This document shows, piece after piece, positions 5,799-6,921 of a DNA stretch of 6,921 nucleotides. The translations under genes and the position numbers were made by a program. Within the stretch, counting starts at the first letter, position 1; each line of letters begins with the position of its first letter. The notes beneath the pieces were generated by a model. It searched no databases and had not been told where the DNA came from. It saw nothing but the letters and a program-made list of their open reading frames with translations. The stretch comes from Rickettsiales bacterium. GTDB lineage: Bacteria; Pseudomonadota; Alphaproteobacteria; Rickettsiales; UBA1997. The stretch lies in the NCBI GenBank assembly GCA_947455365.1, contig CANGNU010000051.1, positions 1-6,921 of the forward strand, in the 5' to 3' direction.

Positions 5799-6921
5799 AT
5801 GAAAGAAAGAATCGCAATAATCTCTGGCTTCAGGTCTCCCATGGGTAAAGCTGGTGGCGTTCTAAAAAATTTATCAGCGCACGATTTAGGCGCGCGAGTT
5901 TTAAAAGAGGTGATGATTCGCTCGGGCGTTGACTCTGCAATGGTTGATGAAGTTATTATTGGCAATGTGGCGCAGCCCGCAGATGCCGCCAATATTGCTC
6001 GCGTAATCGCATTAAAAGCTGGTTTGCCAGAAAAAATTCCCGCATTTACGGTGCATCGCAATTGTGCGTCGGGCATGGAGGCGATGACTGTTGCATGTGC
6101 AAAAATTTTGAATGATGAAGCGCAAATTATTGTTGCGGGTGGTGTAGAATCGATGAGTAACATTCCATTATTGTTTGGCAAAAAAATGACTGAGTTTTTT
6201 GCGCAGCTTTTTAAAGCAAAAACTTTGCAGCAAAAATTTCAAACTTTCTTAACTTTTCGGCCAAAATTTTTAGCGCCAATAATTGGCTTGCAGCAAGGTT
6301 TGACAGACCCTGTCAGTGGTTTAATTATGGGCTGCACCGCAGAAAATATTGCCAAAGATTTTAAAATTTCGCGCCAAGAACAAGATGAATATTCAGTGAT
6401 GAGCCACAACCGCTCTGAAGCGGCCATCAACAAGAAAATTTTTGCTGAAGAAATTATTCCTGTCTTTAATGATGATGAAAAAAATTCGCAGATGATTGAT
6501 GAAGATGAAGGTGTGCGTAAGGGGCAGAACATTGCGGCTTTGGCAAAATTGAAGCCATATTTTGAAAAAGTTACCGGAACAGTAACGGTTGGAAATTCTT
6601 CGCAAGTGACTGATGGCGCGGCTTTTGCGGTTTTAATGCGTGAGTCAAAAGCCCGCGAGTTAGGCCTGCAGCCGCTTGGCTATATTCGTGATTTTGCTTA
6701 TGCTGGGTTAGATCCTTCTCGCATGGGCTTGGGGCCAGTTTTTGCTGCGGCAAAAGTTTTTGACAAAACTGGGCTTTCATTGCAAGATATGGAATTAATT
6801 GAATTGAATGAAGCCTTCGCGGCGCAGGTAATTGGCTGCGAGCGGGCATTTGCTTCAAATGAATTTGCGCAAAAATATTTGGGGCGTGATAAGGCGCTTG
6901 GGGTGATTGATCGCAATATTA
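5799..6921 (+). CDS. Thiolase (acetyl-CoA acyltransferase, FadI/FadA-like), 3'-truncated
   Basis: The frame is open from ATG 5799 to the window edge (374 codons) with no stop, so the C-terminus is missing. Thiolases cleave 3-ketoacyl-CoA with CoA in beta-oxidation, or condense two acetyl-CoA in the reverse direction. The N-terminus 'RIAIISGFRSPMGKAGG' is typical. The nucleophilic cysteine is C89 in 'NCASGMEAM'. 'GTVTVGNSSQVTDGAA' and 'LNEAFAAQV' (Asn-Glu-Ala-Phe near 337-340) are present. The not-yet-reached GHP and CxGGG motifs should lie just beyond the edge. An insert after the active site ('FGKKMTEFFAQLFKAK...') and 'MGCTAENIAKDF' resemble the long-chain FadI / trifunctional-protein beta type more than PhaA. 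Family membership is firm; the subtype is inference, so no symbol is given. A 3-hydroxyacyl-CoA dehydrogenase/enoyl-CoA hydratase partner may follow downstream. No Shine-Dalgarno is visible before the ATG, but an upstream start would leave the conserved N-terminus. Confidence 0.92.
   Translation, partial: MKERIAIISGFRSPMGKAGGVLKNLSAHDLGARVLKEVMIRSGVDSAMVDEVIIGNVAQPADAANIARVIALKAGLPEKIPAFTVHRNCASGMEAMTVACAKILNDEAQIIVAGGVESMSNIPLLFGKKMTEFFAQLFKAKTLQQKFQTFLTFRPKFLAPIIGLQQGLTDPVSGLIMGCTAENIAKDFKISRQEQDEYSVMSHNRSEAAINKKIFAEEIIPVFNDDEKNSQMIDEDEGVRKGQNIAALAKLKPYFEKVTGTVTVGNSSQVTDGAAFAVLMRESKARELGLQPLGYIRDFAYAGLDPSRMGLGPVFAAAKVFDKTGLSLQDMELIELNEAFAAQVIGCERAFASNEFAQKYLGRDKALGVIDRNI

Noticed and set aside
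5792..6916. Several minus-strand open frames opposite the thiolase
   Set aside because: The plus strand encodes a clear thiolase throughout with catalytic motifs in one frame; the minus-strand frames resemble no family and are antisense shadows.

Overview
This AT-rich window looks like chromosomal DNA of an alphaproteobacterium. The assignment rests on protein signatures: the MraZ-RsmH-FtsL start of the division/cell-wall cluster, the FtsL 'LTRPARLRELA' block, the lipoyl synthase N-terminus '[12 protein letters not shown]', and a HisN-type phosphatase. It comes from pattern recognition, not a database search. De novo purine synthesis (PurD) and a probable histidine-pathway phosphatase argue against an extremely reduced obligate parasite. 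A streamlined AT-rich genome is plausible.

Layout. (1) 1-1636, plus strand: the 3' part of mraZ, complete rsmH (overlapping by one base, TAATG) and complete ftsL. The usual next gene, ftsI, is absent. (2) 1637-1826: a gap filled almost completely by a giant nested palindrome, spanning 1630-1820. Its arms are 66 bp with 64 matches, including 52 perfect pairs, and its centre folds further. It separates ftsL from the convergent purD and can act as a terminator from both sides. (3) 1827-3113, minus: purD. (4) 3114-3201: a short divergent region holding a second palindrome (perfect 23-bp arms) whose arms carry mirror-image TATAAT hexamers facing purD and phoU. (5) 3202-4910, plus: phoU, then lipA. 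(6) 4915-5706, minus: a HisN-type inositol-monophosphatase-family gene, tail to tail with lipA across 4 bp. (7) 5707-5798: a divergent intergenic region with a small inverted repeat. (8) 5799 to the window end, plus: a FadI/FadA-type thiolase cut off by the window edge before its C-terminal GHP and CxGGG motifs.

The genes do not form one pathway. They are housekeeping functions in short, alternating transcription units: cell division, purine synthesis, phosphate control, lipoylation, probable histidine synthesis and acyl-CoA metabolism. The most unusual content is non-coding: the two palindromes, one between convergent genes and one between divergent genes. No RNA gene, CRISPR array, insertion sequence or integrase was seen.
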